64,000 nt of DNA from Grifola frondosa. Lineage: Eukaryota; Basidiomycota; Agaricomycetes; Polyporales; Grifolaceae. The stretch is taken from the NCBI GenBank assembly GCA_001683735.1, contig LUGG01000032.1:434001-498000 (forward strand), given 5' to 3'. The notes under the pieces were generated by a model. The model worked only from the letters and a program-made list of their open reading frames with translations, did not search any database and was not told the DNA's origin. Of this stretch, positions 26,994-38,700 are shown one piece after another (within the stretch, counting starts at the first letter, position 1; the number at the start of each line of letters is the position of its first letter). A program made the translations under genes and the position numbers.

Positions 26994-27293
26994 GATGGAT
27001 ATGTGAGAGGCTGCTTGAGGAAGAGTGAAATATGCAATGAGCTGTTGGCATGTCCGGAAGTCTTCCAACCAAGCCTATATATGCATGGAGGATTGTTTGC
27101 CGCAATGAATTCCCAACACTGTTTGGCAGGAAAGTGTGGCGAGGCTTACCGAAAGAAAATTTGGCCTCGTTAAATGACATCTTCCAGTAGAATCGCCACC
27201 TGCACAAGAGCAACTGACAAGGAACAGATGTTGGTTGCCACAAGCGGAAGTCGACTGTACTGAGAGGCATTAGCCTCCAATACAAAATGTCAC

Positions 27294-27835
27294 TTAGCGG
27301 CTTAAACCATTATCAAATGGTGCATATCCAGCTGACGCCTCAAGCCGACCATTGAAAGCCCATGCATAAGCTTCGGGGCGTAGATCGCCGAGCGTTAATT
27401 TAGTCGCCCACTCGACAGTACCTGTAAGGTCCTTTCCACATACAAAATCGGCGGTTATGGTATGATTTAATGATAAAAATACGGCAGGGTGAGCACGGAT
27501 TTGGTGAACCACCATCTTATGGACTGAACGAACCATATGGTCCATGCGGGAGTAACGTTGTTCTGAAACACGATTATAATGCCAGTCGAACGCAATGCAT
27601 GAGCAAATCATCGTTCTCACTTCTGCACTAGAAACATCCGATGGCTGCAGCCGTATCTTGTGCAGCTTGTGTAAGTTGAAGACATTGTTCCGCACCTGTG
27701 TCGTTCAATGAACATGCTAAGAATGTGACTAGCATACAGCTGATATTGGACCGTCATAACCAATTCTATTCTGGTGAAGCGCAAATAGATCAGTACTTTG
27801 TGACAGTGGCAATGGACAAAAGAATACATAACTTT
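27294..27835 (-). CDS. Unrecognised gene fragment upstream of GNAT gene
   Basis: An exon-like frame (27294 to about 27695) follows a CACAG acceptor and contains HKIRLQPSDVSSAEVR, FDWHYNRVSEQRYSRMDHMV and TVEWATKLTLGDLRPEAYAW, then a stop. A possible earlier exon lies at 27710-27829. It has no recognised domain, signal or membrane segment. It is on the same strand as the GNAT gene about 300 bp upstream and may be a separate gene or an old relic. Confidence 0.35.
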
Positions 27836-28244
27836 CTGGATCCCGGCATCGCAGTCGGTGCTCCTTCAACGTGAAAGCCGATGAAGCTCTCTGTTCAAAT
27901 TTAGCCCAAACGAAGCTTCACGTAGTAGAACATTGTTTTTGGAAGCACTTTCAACCACGGATCGCCTCGACACTTACCATGTCAGCTACGGCGTTCGCGT
28001 TGACGCAGGCTCCTACCCCCTGCGACTCGCGCTAGCGACATAGTAGCGCCAACCAACCGATATTCAAATTTCAAACCCCAACTCTATTTTGCCCCGAGGG
28101 CACAAAATATGTGTAAACAAACGCCACCTCGGCCGGAGGCCTCCTACCTTTTTCGACAATATTCATTCTCGGTCATTGAGGCAAAATAAGAATCTGGAGT
28201 TCGAAACGGTTCAGGATTCGAATAAACTAGTCTCGGAACCAGCC

Positions 28245-28876
28245 GTTCTCTCCCTTCGGACCCCAATCGGACATCGAAAAACACCAGCACAGAGAGGGAG
28301 AGAACGTCTGGTGAATTTGGTATAGGCGGGGGGGGATGGTCACATTCACGTGCCTTAAGACGCGCTCTACGCGTCGCGTCGCGCACGGCCGCATGTCATT
28401 TTGATGCGTGTACTCTCCGAATTGGCTCTTAATATTAATGAAAAAAAATTTCCTAACCATATTTTTGTCATGTATATTGGTCTGAGACAGATTCTGCCTC
28501 ATCTCGTCATAATTTGTTATCATCCCAGTACTTACTCTCATACATTGGTAGATGCTGACTAAGCATTGGTAGTACGGAGACCGGGGCACTTTTGATATGT
28601 TTAACAGCGTCGGACAGACCTCTTGGCTCTTTCAACTCATAGGGTGATCACTCGGTTGAGTTTTGTGGTATTTGGCCGTGCATACATAGCCTATCTCGAG
28701 CGTCGTTGAGAGCGATCTGACGCGGTCGGTCACAAAGCGTGACCATCCCCCCCCGCCTATACCAAAGTCACCAGACGTTATAGGTGGTAGTTGTGCTGGG
28801 GTTTTTTCGATGTCCGATTGGTTCTGCGCCGGACTCTTCCGGTGGCGCAGCCGCCGTGCACAACTACCACTATAAC
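28245..28876. repeat. Inverted pair of fold-back elements
   Basis: Unit 1 has arms GTTCTCTCCCTT (28245-28256) and AGAGGGAGAGAAC (28293-28305). Unit 2 has arms GTTATAGGTGGTAGTTGTGC (28777-28796) and GCACAACTACCACTATAAC (28858-28876). Both contain AATCGGACATCGAAAA (in opposite orientation) and abut the same flank, ACGTCTGGTGA..TTTGGTATAGGC, followed by an 8-9 base G run. The whole is thus an inverted repeat of about 90 bp around a 375-bp loop. Confidence 0.6.
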
Positions 28877-29057
28877 GGCTGGTTACGAGACTACGAATAA
28901 ACGTTCGCGGCGCTACGGTGGCGCTAGGCCATTCGTGAATCGGGGCGCTCGTCATGGTGGGTGAGGGTCTGCGTATCTTAGTTCTAACGTCTGCGTCTCT
29001 TCAGCTGACGCTTACATATATCAGCCGCAAACTCTGCACTCTTGCTATGCCTCCATC

Positions 29058-29390
29058 ATGCTCTCCTCTACCTCCTCCGCTCGACGTTGTGAGCTACTGC
29101 TGGTTATCCCCGTGTTTGCGGCGGTCACCTCTATCGTGTGGCTCTTTGCGACCACTTTCCTTCATACTCAAGAAGCTCCTATCCGCGATAGCCGCAATCT
29201 ACGCCGGTCGGTAGGGCATGCATTCCATTTAACTCCGAGAGGTTCCAGTTCTGCACATCACTCATTTTCCGAACGATCGGTACGAGCCTAATCTTCCTTA
29301 CAACTAGATATACATATGCGATGCAGGATGTGAAGGTGTTCGCTATTCGCTTCAGAGCACATGCAGTCCGGTTCTGATCACTTGCGAGGT
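29058..29390 (+). CDS. Unrecognised short membrane-anchored protein (gene H)
   Basis: A TATATCA box precedes the ATG at 29058 by about 45 nt. The frame opens MLSSTSSARRCELLLVIPVF and continues with one hydrophobic segment of about 23 residues (L-L-L-V-I-P-V-F to A-T-T-F-L), then a basic S/R/H-rich tail. A donor (GTACGA, 29280) and acceptor (GATGCAG, about 29329) give a last exon DVKVFAIRFRAHAVRF-stop. The intron and its flanks are repeated at 24629-24735. It may be a signal-anchored peptide or a relic of a larger gene; the family is unknown. Confidence 0.4.
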
Positions 29391-29759
29391 TACCTTCGGT
29401 GCCGAGGCCGTCTCCGGCGTGCTTGATCGATTGTTCACTATGCATGGAGGTCCACGAGGCGCGGGCCTTCAAAGTCAGGTTCGGTGCCCCACAGGAAATT
29501 GGCTGTTGGTTCTCGCTCTCGACGGGGCTGTTTCATTAGAATGTCGGTGCCGTGCTTGGCCTGGTTCCTCGTGGGTTCGAACATATCGGCCTTGTGGATT
29601 CATTGGACGTGCATATTCGATATCTGAGCACCACTGTTCCTACCGTGCAGTTGGGCCTGATCCGTACAGCTGTTACCAAAATGACAATCGGCAGGTGGCA
29701 GTACGCTGGTCAGAACTAATTAATGAGTTTATCTATAAGAATTTCTGCCAATTTTATGT

Positions 29760-31080
29760 ATGCACATCTTTTTAACTATGTACACTACACATTCGTTGTA
29801 TAATACTGCAGCACTCGATGCCGTGATATCCCTCGTTTGTATAAACTCTAATGCTTGTCTATTCCCGCCCGTGCGCGTGACCTTCCATGGTGCCGAGCAT
29901 AAGTGCGTGTTGGCCGACTAGGGAGCGCCACTCTATACCGAGTGACTGGATAAGGAAAAGACAATAGGACTGGATATGTCTATAGAGAACAAAGTAGGGT
30001 CCTGCACGCCGAAGTCGTCGTCACAAGGCATGGAGAAAGTGAGATGCTGACGCGTCGGGATCGTGAACGCGTATCCGCCTGCTGAAGTCCACGAACTCTC
30101 CGCCGCGCTCGCATCTTCATCGGAGTTGAATGGAGGTGGGAGTGAATTGCCGGGGCTGTGCGTTGTGGGTCTGTGCTTGGACACCGGTTCGGATGGACTC
30201 GCATAATCTATGAGGGTATCACTAGGGGAGCCATCGAAAGGACCAAGCTTGAAAGGGTGCCAGACAACATCCTCGCGCTCGGAGATCGCGAAGGGCTCAG
30301 ATAACGAACGCAGGTTGGGGCGGGTACGCCAGTACCCGCGTACCGCTATAAGGTGGTCAATTCGAGTCCATGACGAAGAAGCACGATGTAGATGGCCCGG
30401 CACCCACGATGGATTGGGCCGCACCTCGCGCGGAATATGGTGGCCTATGGTGTGGCGTAAAATGAGCATACTCTCGTAGGCAGGAAGCAGAGACGACGCA
30501 CCATCATAAACGAGTGAGATTGGTACTCAGTTCGGATGCTGGCCGAATTCATCCTATTTTGCACTGCATGTGAGAGATAAAGTGCGGGAAGAGACAAGAG
30601 GAGACGTACCGGCTGCCCGGTGCGAAACTCCATTCCACAACAAATACCGCCCAGACTAACGCACACTTCATGCAGCTCTGAGAAGTGGCAAGGGGAGGGA
30701 CAAAGGAGGATTAGTTTGGGGCATCGAGGACAAGGGAAGGATGGGCTTACACATGGGACGTGTCGAGGGACGTGGGGGATGGATGGCACACAGGTAGTCA
30801 GCAGAACGGAGCGGGTAGGGGAGGATGTGCATCATGATGTGCAGCGAGCAATCAGAAATTGTGCGTGCATGTGGTGGTGTGAGATAGAAGAGCGGATGGA
30901 GAATTGGGGATAAGGAATTGAAGGCTTTATATACGTCGACTGGAGGTGCCATTGTGACGTGGCCATAAAGCACGTCGAGAGCCACTATACCGACCACGCG
31001 TATAATGTGACAAAGCGCAAAGGGTAAAAAAACACAAACGTTCTATGGAGACTAACGATCGGTTGAGCTGACATGAATTT
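29760..31080 (-). CDS. SADYLCA-leader module E
   Basis: Read on minus: CAACCGATCGTTAG near 31060, GCGCTTTGTCACATT near 31010, TATATAAAG (complement of 30925-30933), and ATG at 30835 opening MMHILPYPLRSADYLCAIHP. Introns with GTAAGC..CTCAG, GTACGT..ATGCAG and GTGCGT..ACGAG bound further exons. The last frame (to the stop at 29933) starts MLILRHTIGHHIPREVR and ends DDDFGVQDPTLFS...SSHSV. The S-M-L-I-L-R-H start faintly resembles the beginning of the HMG box in module B, but the rest is too diverged to call. The first splice junction gives a stop in the obvious phase, so the exact model is uncertain. The shared 3' motif is the complement of 29767-29790. This is the longest-open copy. Confidence 0.5.
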
Positions 31081-31089
31081 CTGGATAAG

Positions 31090-31790
31090 GAAAATCAGGT
31101 CAAGCTAGGCACCACAAAGATCCACTCACCGATAACTGTGTTCGCCGCAGTAGACAATTCATGGCATATTTCAGAATATTTCGAGACAAAAGAAGAGCAT
31201 TTCATTACAAGCTGAATGGGGTGTGTTACCGCTGGCGTCAACAAATAAGGTGAATTATATAGCCTATAGCGTCAGAAATGCGAAGGTACCAGGGGAAGAC
31301 TCAAGTCTGGCCGCTCGAGATCGACGGCGTCGGCGGTGGCGAGTAATCTGCTGGCGATGCAGCGCGAGTCTTGGCATATTTTAGGCGTAAAAGAGAATCT
31401 CAAAATACGAGAAACAGTACAAATAACCCACATCAGCTTGACGACACAGACGGTCATGCCAGTGTGCCATGGGACCAGGTCGACCTAAGACCATGTGTCG
31501 AGTCGAGTCATTCGTTATTCACTGCCAACGCCTCTAAGAACCACCATGGACATATGCTGTAGATATTTTCTATATGCAGTCGACGATTAGTATGCGATAC
31601 ATAAAAGAGTTGGAGGTCGGCTTCAACCAGTATTACAAGGGCAGGAGTTGGAGATGTATGGCATATCGGATTCACCAAGGAACCTCGCTTGCTGACCGGT
31701 TGTCGCAAAGTCTGATCTGTCATATTCATTCTATTAACATTGATGGAGGAAGTGCAAGGCCTAACGAAGTGCAAGGTTGGGAACGACGCG
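31090..31790. other. Spacer edge without recognised gene
   Basis: Only short frames lie between module E's promoter and the right-arm breakpoint, none with a recognised domain or conserved partner. Confidence 0.4.
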
Positions 31791-31794
31791 TAAG

Positions 31795-32336
31795 TCGAAC
31801 AATGTGGAAGTGAACTAACATAACAAGATGATAGAGAACGCACTGACCTTCTCGATGACGCCATTGAGAGACTCCAGGGTCGTTAGCAAAGTGAAAGCCT
31901 TCCACTTGCCATTTTCTGTCGGAACCAGGCGCGCATACCCGAGACCTTTCGCTGCGGAAATCTGTAAATCAAAGCCAAACTGGATCCAGGAGACATCGGG
32001 GAAAGGGCTGCTCAAGATAGGAGCACGAAATTGATCCCCGGCGACGTTCAAGACGGAGAGACCACTGATTATAGCCCGAGCATCGAAGAAAGATCGGATG
32101 GCGGTGGTACCGCGGATCGACCTGTAGTCCCAGCTGAATGCGAGAATATCCCTCCAGAAGGCATCTTCGAAGAACATCTCGATGAAGGAGTTGCTGTCAC
32201 CAGCTTTGAGAGCATCTGAGAGCTGGCGTAACTACTTAGCGGCAACATCACTGGGAGATATGTTTGTCGGTACAGAGGCATGCAATTTATCGAGAGTAGG
32301 CAATGAGAATTCGCTGCCTATAGAACGAGTGGACAT
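31795..32336 (-). pseudogene. Monooxygenase 5' fragment with nonsense codon (right copy)
   Basis: This matches exon 1 of the left monooxygenase from the start MSTRSIGSEFSLPTLDKLHA. In the segment A-A-K-W-L-R-Q-L the tryptophan codon TGG has become TAG (about 32228-32233). Matching sequence ends a few dozen bases into the first intron. The FAD and NAD(P)H domains are absent, so this copy cannot make the enzyme. Confidence 0.85.
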
Positions 32337-33502
32337 GGTGCACTTTAGCAAACGAAATGGGGCCAGGAGAGGACGAAGGCAGTTAGAGCAGGAGAGATTA
32401 AGGTTGAGAACGATAGATACGATAGATAGAATAAGGATTACGCCGGGAATAGTGATCATTTTCGAATGTCTCATGCCATATTGAGAACGCACTTCCCCGG
32501 GCCCAAAAGAAGATAGCAGAAGATAGTCAGCTGCCCATTCATTTCCAAGTTCATGCGACTCACCGAGACTACACAACGTAAAGCTTCAGTTTTGTTAGAT
32601 TACCGTGCTATGTGTGTGATCATAAAGAGAAGCATTCCGGCACGTCAACCCAACTGTTAAACCTGAACGTGAATACGAATACCAACCACTGTTTCATGTA
32701 GTCGGTGGTGATAGTAAGGTGTTCGGACCAGCAGGATTCCGTCGGTCAAGTTACACGATCAAGTCGTGCAAAAAAATAGAGTTCGAGCTCCGGCCAATAA
32801 AAGTTAAGCGCCCCAACCTCCGCAGAAGCGGACGCGTCGGGCAACTTATGAAGATTAGAATACGTCCCGTAATCTGCTGCGCAGCGTAGTAATGCCGTTA
32901 ACTGTGAGTCGAGTGGTGCAGCCTCCAAACTTAGGGAAGAGGTGCGTATATCTATTTGAACGAGACCTAAAGTTAAAGTTAAATTTAGCAGTCTCAATAC
33001 TAGATCCACTACGAGCGTGCGCTTCTAAAAGACGGAACATTGGCTGTGATCTGAAAGTAAAGAGACGCAAGTATATCGAAGACAGGTCAAGCACGACAAA
33101 GCAGACCGGTATCCTTCTCGTGCCGCACGCATGGCGCTCTCCATCTCATATTCGTACGTGTCGTATGCTGACACATTTGCTTTGTAGGAAGATCTTGGAT
33201 GATTCATCCCGGAGTAAGAGTTTGCGTGACGGGCTACAGCGGCCTTGAAACTTTTCATTACATGTGGCGCGCCTTATCTGATCTCATTTCCCTCGATATC
33301 TGGTCTGCCTTCAACACGACAATGCTGTCTCACTTGCTGCCAGCGGCAAATTTGGAGTGGCGACCCTCGTGGTGGCGCATGCAGCGCCTCGTGTGATTCA
33401 CGCGTACTTCCAGTATAAAAAGAGGCGTATCCGATGTTTAACGCTATACCCTCATTTCTCCTTGAATACGCTTTTCTTTTCATATACCCTCTAGAGATAG
33501 TT

Positions 33503-33919
33503 ATGGACCGGAACAGCATTCAGTGGCCTCAATATACCCGGAATTATTGTGAGTGTTCTACTGTACTGACTTGTACTCTGGATTGTGACGAATGCGCGAG
33601 CGGTAGCCTTCCATTCATGTGGCACAGAAGGATGCGCGTATTCTTCGACTACGAGGCCTGCTCGTTCCGGGAATGCTTTGGAGCTCAAGAGGACGGCCAC
33701 GCGTCACCCGACTTTCGATGGTGAGTACCGAACGCGTCGCACACCTCTTTAAACTCACTTCTTGTGGCTGTTCTTCTAGGTGGATACGAGTTGACGCTCC
33801 TGCCGCGCGTCATTCACGTCCGCCGTAAGTGTAAACCGGCACACCGGATGTACCAATTCTTCAAGAACACTGTGGTCGACTTCAAGAAGCTCTATTCTAA
33901 CCCTAAGAACATTGCCTAG
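33503..33919 (+). CDS. Small cysteine-containing protein, unrecognised (right copy)
   Basis: Same structure as the left copy: start MDRNSIQWPQYTRNY, first intron GTGAGT...GGTAG, FHSCGTEGCAYSS, TRHPTFD, second intron GTGAGT...TTCTAG, GGYELTLLPRVIHVRRKC, and end in A-stop at 33917-33919. The terminus differs (Y-S-N-P-K-N-I-A here, Y-V-S-R-K-N-S-A on the left). Both frames stay open after splicing. A TATAAAA box lies near 33414. Function unknown. Confidence 0.6.
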
Positions 33920-34156
33920 CTCGCAGTCAGAGGCGGTATAGATGTCTTCGATCTTGTGTGGCTTCCGAGAGGAACGCTATGCCCACTTACCAAGATGGAT
34001 ATATAGGTTACTGACCCCCCAATTCGCGGATCGTTTCACGACAAAAACGCTGGATTGCCAGTATATATTTACAATCATATGAGACTGAAATCTCTCCATT
34101 TATACTCCCAGTATGAACTAAATATGCTCCATGTCTATATTTGATGCATGAACCGT

Positions 34157-36002
34157 TTACGAGGGGGGGCTACACAATAAGGCATCAGCGCTATGTCCTT
34201 GCTGCCAAATATCATTGAAGATACATACACGGGGGCGACGGTGGTAGCCGGACCGGGGGCAGCGCTGAGCCTGGGGAATGGCGTCGCGGCGCACTGGAGC
34301 ACAAGCTGTGAGTTTTTTGTAACCAATTGTACTGCAATGGACATACCGCAGCCTGGACATCAGCACGGGACTTGCCAGCGGGGAGGGTGACCGCGGCGAT
34401 CTTGACGGCGGCAGGAACAGGGATAACTTCCGAGCAGTCGATAAGGTCGGCCGGGTTGTGGCCGAGAACGGCGAGCTTGGACATGACTTTCTCGAACTTG
34501 GAGACCATTGAAGCGTGGTCGGCTTAATGAAAGCAATATTCTTAATCCATGGGAAGGATCGATGTAAATGTTAGAAACTTACTGATGAACGATTGCCATT
34601 CACAAGCGGTGCTGGAAATTGTTGAGGCAATAATTCATGGACGTGCACGATAAAGAAACTTACCGAGGGTCGCGGGCAATCTCAGCATCAGATTGGAGAC
34701 GGAATTCACCGCCAAGAGGCGACAATTCCTCGCCGACATTGGAGCCGTTACCGGGGAATAAGGTGCCCACGCAGAGTCTAATAACATAAACGTCGTGAGA
34801 TGCACTAGACGAGCTGATCGACGAAATTTCTGACCTCGACAAAGAACTGTGCATCAAACTTGGACGGAGTCGAATCAAATGGAGTGCCCTGTTTAAGATA
34901 CATATGAGCCCTTTGTCAGAGAAGGAAAAGGCTAAGGACTGACCGGAATGGTGGGGTCAACGTGATCCTGAGCAGCGACGGTGTGCGAGATCAGAAGGTC
35001 GACAATCTCATTGGGGGTGAACCCAGCATCTCCCATGCGGGCGAAGATAGTGTCGGTTGCGTCTGAGGGCTCGGGAACCAAGAGATCAGGAGAGGGCTGG
35101 GAAATATTGGAGCGTCCCGCAAGGAACTCGAGGCGCGGGCCACCCGCGCAGTTGGAGACACCAACGGCACCGGCGAATTGGATACTGTCGACGATATGAG
35201 TAGTGTGATGTTTGATGGGATATTTCAGACTCACAAGTCACCGAAAGACACCTCGTGTTTGAGCGCGAAGGGACGCTGAGTCTCAACGATCTCGTCGACA
35301 CCGATGTTAGCATCTGTCATAACAAAAATCAGTGCCTCTCATTTTCCCGGATTGGTTGACGCACGGAAATTGGTCTCAATCTGGGCAAAGGCCATAATGG
35401 AGCCGTCTGTAATAAACTAAATGAGCCTTTCTAACAGAATTCAGGAACTAAATATCATTTACCAGCACCTCCACCACTGTATGAATTTGTGAGTTACGCC
35501 TCCCTGAGTAATGTAGTGCGGGACACATACCCGAATTTCCCTTCCCTGAAAAGCTGAGGCGAGAAACCGATGGCATCGTGGAAAGTAAGCTAAAAAAACT
35601 ATGGTTGGTCGCTTGCTCGATAATTGGACCAGAACAAATCTTACGCGCAGGGACTATTATAGATTGGGGTTAGTAGGAATCACAGACTCTAAAACTAATA
35701 AACATCTACCTCGTGCGTCTCCTCACCGCACTCGCCACCATCGAACCTGTAAACAATTTTAGTGACGAAGAGTTACGCAGGAGCTCGATGTCGTACAAAT
35801 TCGCCTGGAGGTCGTCCAAGACGTCAAACCACTTGCAGCACTGCGAATGGAACCGCGTCAGGATTAGGACATATTTGAGACAGTTGGTGCATACCGCAGC
35901 ATTGCTGACGACGCGATCCGCACCGCAAGAGACGAGACGCGATGGCGCGGCGTAGGTAGCAACAGCGAGAGTGACGAGGGCGAAGATAGCTTTGAAAGAC
36001 AT
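34157..36002 (-). CDS. Class II manganese peroxidase (right copy), 2-bp lesion
   Basis: Paralogue of the 7550-9388 gene with the same signal peptide type (MSFKAIFALVTLAVATYA), distal R-L-T-F-H-D, proximal H in [14 protein letters not shown], calcium-site GADGS, Mn ligands and A-P-V-P-P-S end. Here the C-run broken in the left copy is intact (CCCCCAATGAG, complement of about 35014-35024). However, the exon after the G|GTCAG intron reads ACTCTGCGTGGGCACC, two bases shorter than ACTCTACTGGTGGGCATC on the left (near 34776-34790). That shifts the frame before L-F-P-G-N-G-S-N. Either both copies are inactive or one lesion is a consensus error. The mature N-terminus differs by a few residues (R-L-V-S-C-G). 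Confidence 0.9.
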
Positions 36003-36098
36003 GGTTATCGAAAGTCGGCTTTTTGAGCAGCTGATTCAGATTGAGACTACGAGGATACTCGTTGAGTACTGCAGACCACTGGCAAACATGCAACACCT

Positions 36099-36306
36099 TT
36101 TATACCATCCAACAGACCCGCCAAATTACTCTCCGTGCAAACGTGCAAAAGCGGACGGATCCTATCGAGGCATTACGGAATGAAGAGGTGCGTCAATCCC
36201 GACAACAGACTCCACGGGTAAGGGAAGGAACCGTTCGGTCGGTATAGCTGTGCTCACGGAAATGCTAGCATGCCAGTCGGTCGGTATCCCTGTGCTCACG
36301 GAAATG
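36099..36306 (-). promoter_or_regulatory. Peroxidase promoter: 17-bp direct repeat and TATA box (right)
   Basis: Complement of CATTTCCGTGAGCACAG at 36248-36264 and 36290-36306, again 42 bp apart. The TATAAA complement is at 36099-36104, about 97 bp before the start codon at 36002. It matches the left promoter in motif, number and spacing. Confidence 0.55.
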
Positions 36307-38189
36307 TCAATTGGTATGCTACAAAAGTGGCATGGATGAAATCGTGCTCACCCAAGCTATGTGGAATAAACGCCTCCGTATGCATGGACCAGGTAATCAC
36401 CCATCCCACAATAAGTGACCCGCCCGTACCACTGTTTCGTCGAATGAAGGGCGATGAAAGCGCATGAGACAACAACTCCGGCGCAAGTCGGGTAATAAAG
36501 AATGAATGTGGACAAAATAGCGGTTAGCCGGTTTCGACTTTCGCACTACACCCTACATCTACGAAAGAGCATATTAATGCAGGAAAAACAACATGACAAA
36601 TTAAATGAATGTGAGCGTACTGCCAGAGCCTCCAGCGCCGTTACATTATAGGCCCCAATATTTGACTAATGCTCGTAGCTTCTTCTTGCAACCCACACGG
36701 TTCCGGTTCCGTGTCTCAGGATACACGCGAGTGCGGTCATGAGACGATGAGATTCATGGGCACCCATCCACTGGATTAGTACAACCCAAGCCGCTGGTAA
36801 AACGGTGTTGGAATGCTCAAAATCCTTGACCAAGCAACACAGGACGTGCCGTGTACCTTCATGTCTTCAAGCCTTCATTGGTCTCAACAAACGGATATGA
36901 CAGACCGTTGATTGGAAGAAATGCCTTGATGAGACGCCCAATTACTTGAAACCGTCGTAATGGGTAATTGGACGGTATGCCAGGTTACGAGGACCGAAGA
37001 GTGCCGGTGGGAAGACACTTCACCGGGACAATCCAGATCCGGACACAATCTCACACTTATGCGCGCTAACGTCAGGCGAGTTCTTGTTCTCTCGCAAAGC
37101 ACACGATGGCCTCGAATGCTACAGCTGAAAGATTTCTGGTAATTTGCTTGCTTTCATTGGCTGCTCTTCGCGGGCCCGAAGGGCGCATTTGTGAGATCTG
37201 TCATCTCGTGTCCGCTTAAGTTGGCGAATTGCTTCTCCTTTTCTGCTTGTCAAACACGGTGGCGCTGCAGACCATGGTAAGGTACTACTAGTAGTATGTA
37301 GCTCCATAGTCTAACCGCGACGACGCTTCCACCATATGGCGATGGGGCATCCAGTTCACCGCATGTCAGAATATCCTGCGACAGCTGCTCTTCTTCGCAA
37401 GGTTTGACATTGGGATGGTTGCCAAGCACTTTCCCTCATCCATGCGAGTCTCGATGTGCTTCTGTTACCTGATTCCCCAGCACACGGCCTCACGCATTGC
37501 GCGCCCACTAGTGACGTTCCTGGAATTTATATGATGTAAGTATAGAATTTCCACTCCAATTTCTACTGACAATGGACAAAGTAGTGAAGAGACGATACCC
37601 GTGTTCAAAGTTCACGTTCGGATCGTTATATTTTTTGTTGCCGGTGAGCTTTGTAAAGGACTGTGGGATGGAGTATAGCGACACTGATGCCGTCAACCTC
37701 GTCGTTAATTTCGATCGATCAATTTAAGGTACCCACGGTCGTCTGCCGCAACTTCTTCCACTATTAATCATCACCGAACCACTACCTTCTAACACGAGAA
37801 TTAGCCAACCATATCGCAGGCAATCCACGCCAAGCCTGAAACGAACCGTTAAAATGCGTTCCTGACGCGCCCCAAATTCCAGATATATTCGATCGATTTC
37901 CCAGTGTAGCTCTTATGGTTTCATTTTCGCACTATAGTAGACACTATTAGTTGTGATGCAGAGGTGCTGTGTGAGAGGTCCACATGAAAAACATCCAGCG
38001 TGAGCAAAGTTCCGTACAAGAGCTTCCGACGTACCTTACATTGCGGGCTAAACCGGGCGGTTAACAACTTGCACATATCCTGAAACGTCTCCACGAAATC
38101 ATCCCTGAATGACTCCACAAATGAAAGCATTGAGCACAGCATAGGACTTCAGACGTCTGAATTTGGGTTGAAGCAGTAGCAAAACGTAC

Positions 38190-38700
38190 TATGACTCATA
38201 TAATCAGGAACTCGCTTCTCCGCTCAAGCCTTCAATATCTGCCCTTTTCACGAAACAAGCTCGGGTGATAACATCAATGATTAGTTTCGCAGGACAGCGA
38301 TGAAGCATATACTTGAATGTCAAGAATGTGTTTTATCAGATGCCAGCACGTACCTCGTCCACTACGATATTTCGAGACGAAACATGGGGTGTGAAATAAG
38401 ACAATGATATTAACGTGCTATATTAAATGAGGATGCTGTACCACAGGCGACGTCGACGAAAGCACCACAATTCCACGTCGTTCTTTCATAAGAAGAGCCA
38501 CATAGTAACTGATCTTGATCCAACTCGGTTCTAGATTTGCCAATGGTGAGAATGGAACACTCTTGGGGCAGCAGAGGATCCTACAAACGCTGCACCGCAA
38601 CACGCAACAGGCGCAGGCATGTGGAGGGACATTCACTCTGGCCAAATACCATCTAGCAACACTGAATAACGAAAGACATACATGACAATTGTTTGGGTTC
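38190..38700 (-). pseudogene. Unrecognised small spliced gene (right copy)
   Basis: Counterpart of 4430-5000. The frame with HACACCVLRCSVCRILCC and LEPSWIKISYYVALLMKERR is open over 75 residues. It is followed by a 43-nt intron (GTACGT...TTCAAG) and a last exon with KLIIDVITRACFVKRADIE ending in TGA. A Cys-rich segment and a basic tail are visible; the family is unknown. The segment between 36310 and 38190 holds no other gene I can support. Confidence 0.4.

Noticed and set aside
12000..31800. Mating-type locus, suggested by the HMG boxes and the inverted-repeat setting
   Set aside because: Basidiomycete mating loci use homeodomain and pheromone/receptor genes; none are seen here, and HMG genes alone do not define such a locus in this group.
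33890..33912. TTCTAACCCTAAG as a telomere-like repeat
   Set aside because: It is a single occurrence inside the coding end of the small cysteine gene, with no tandem repetition.
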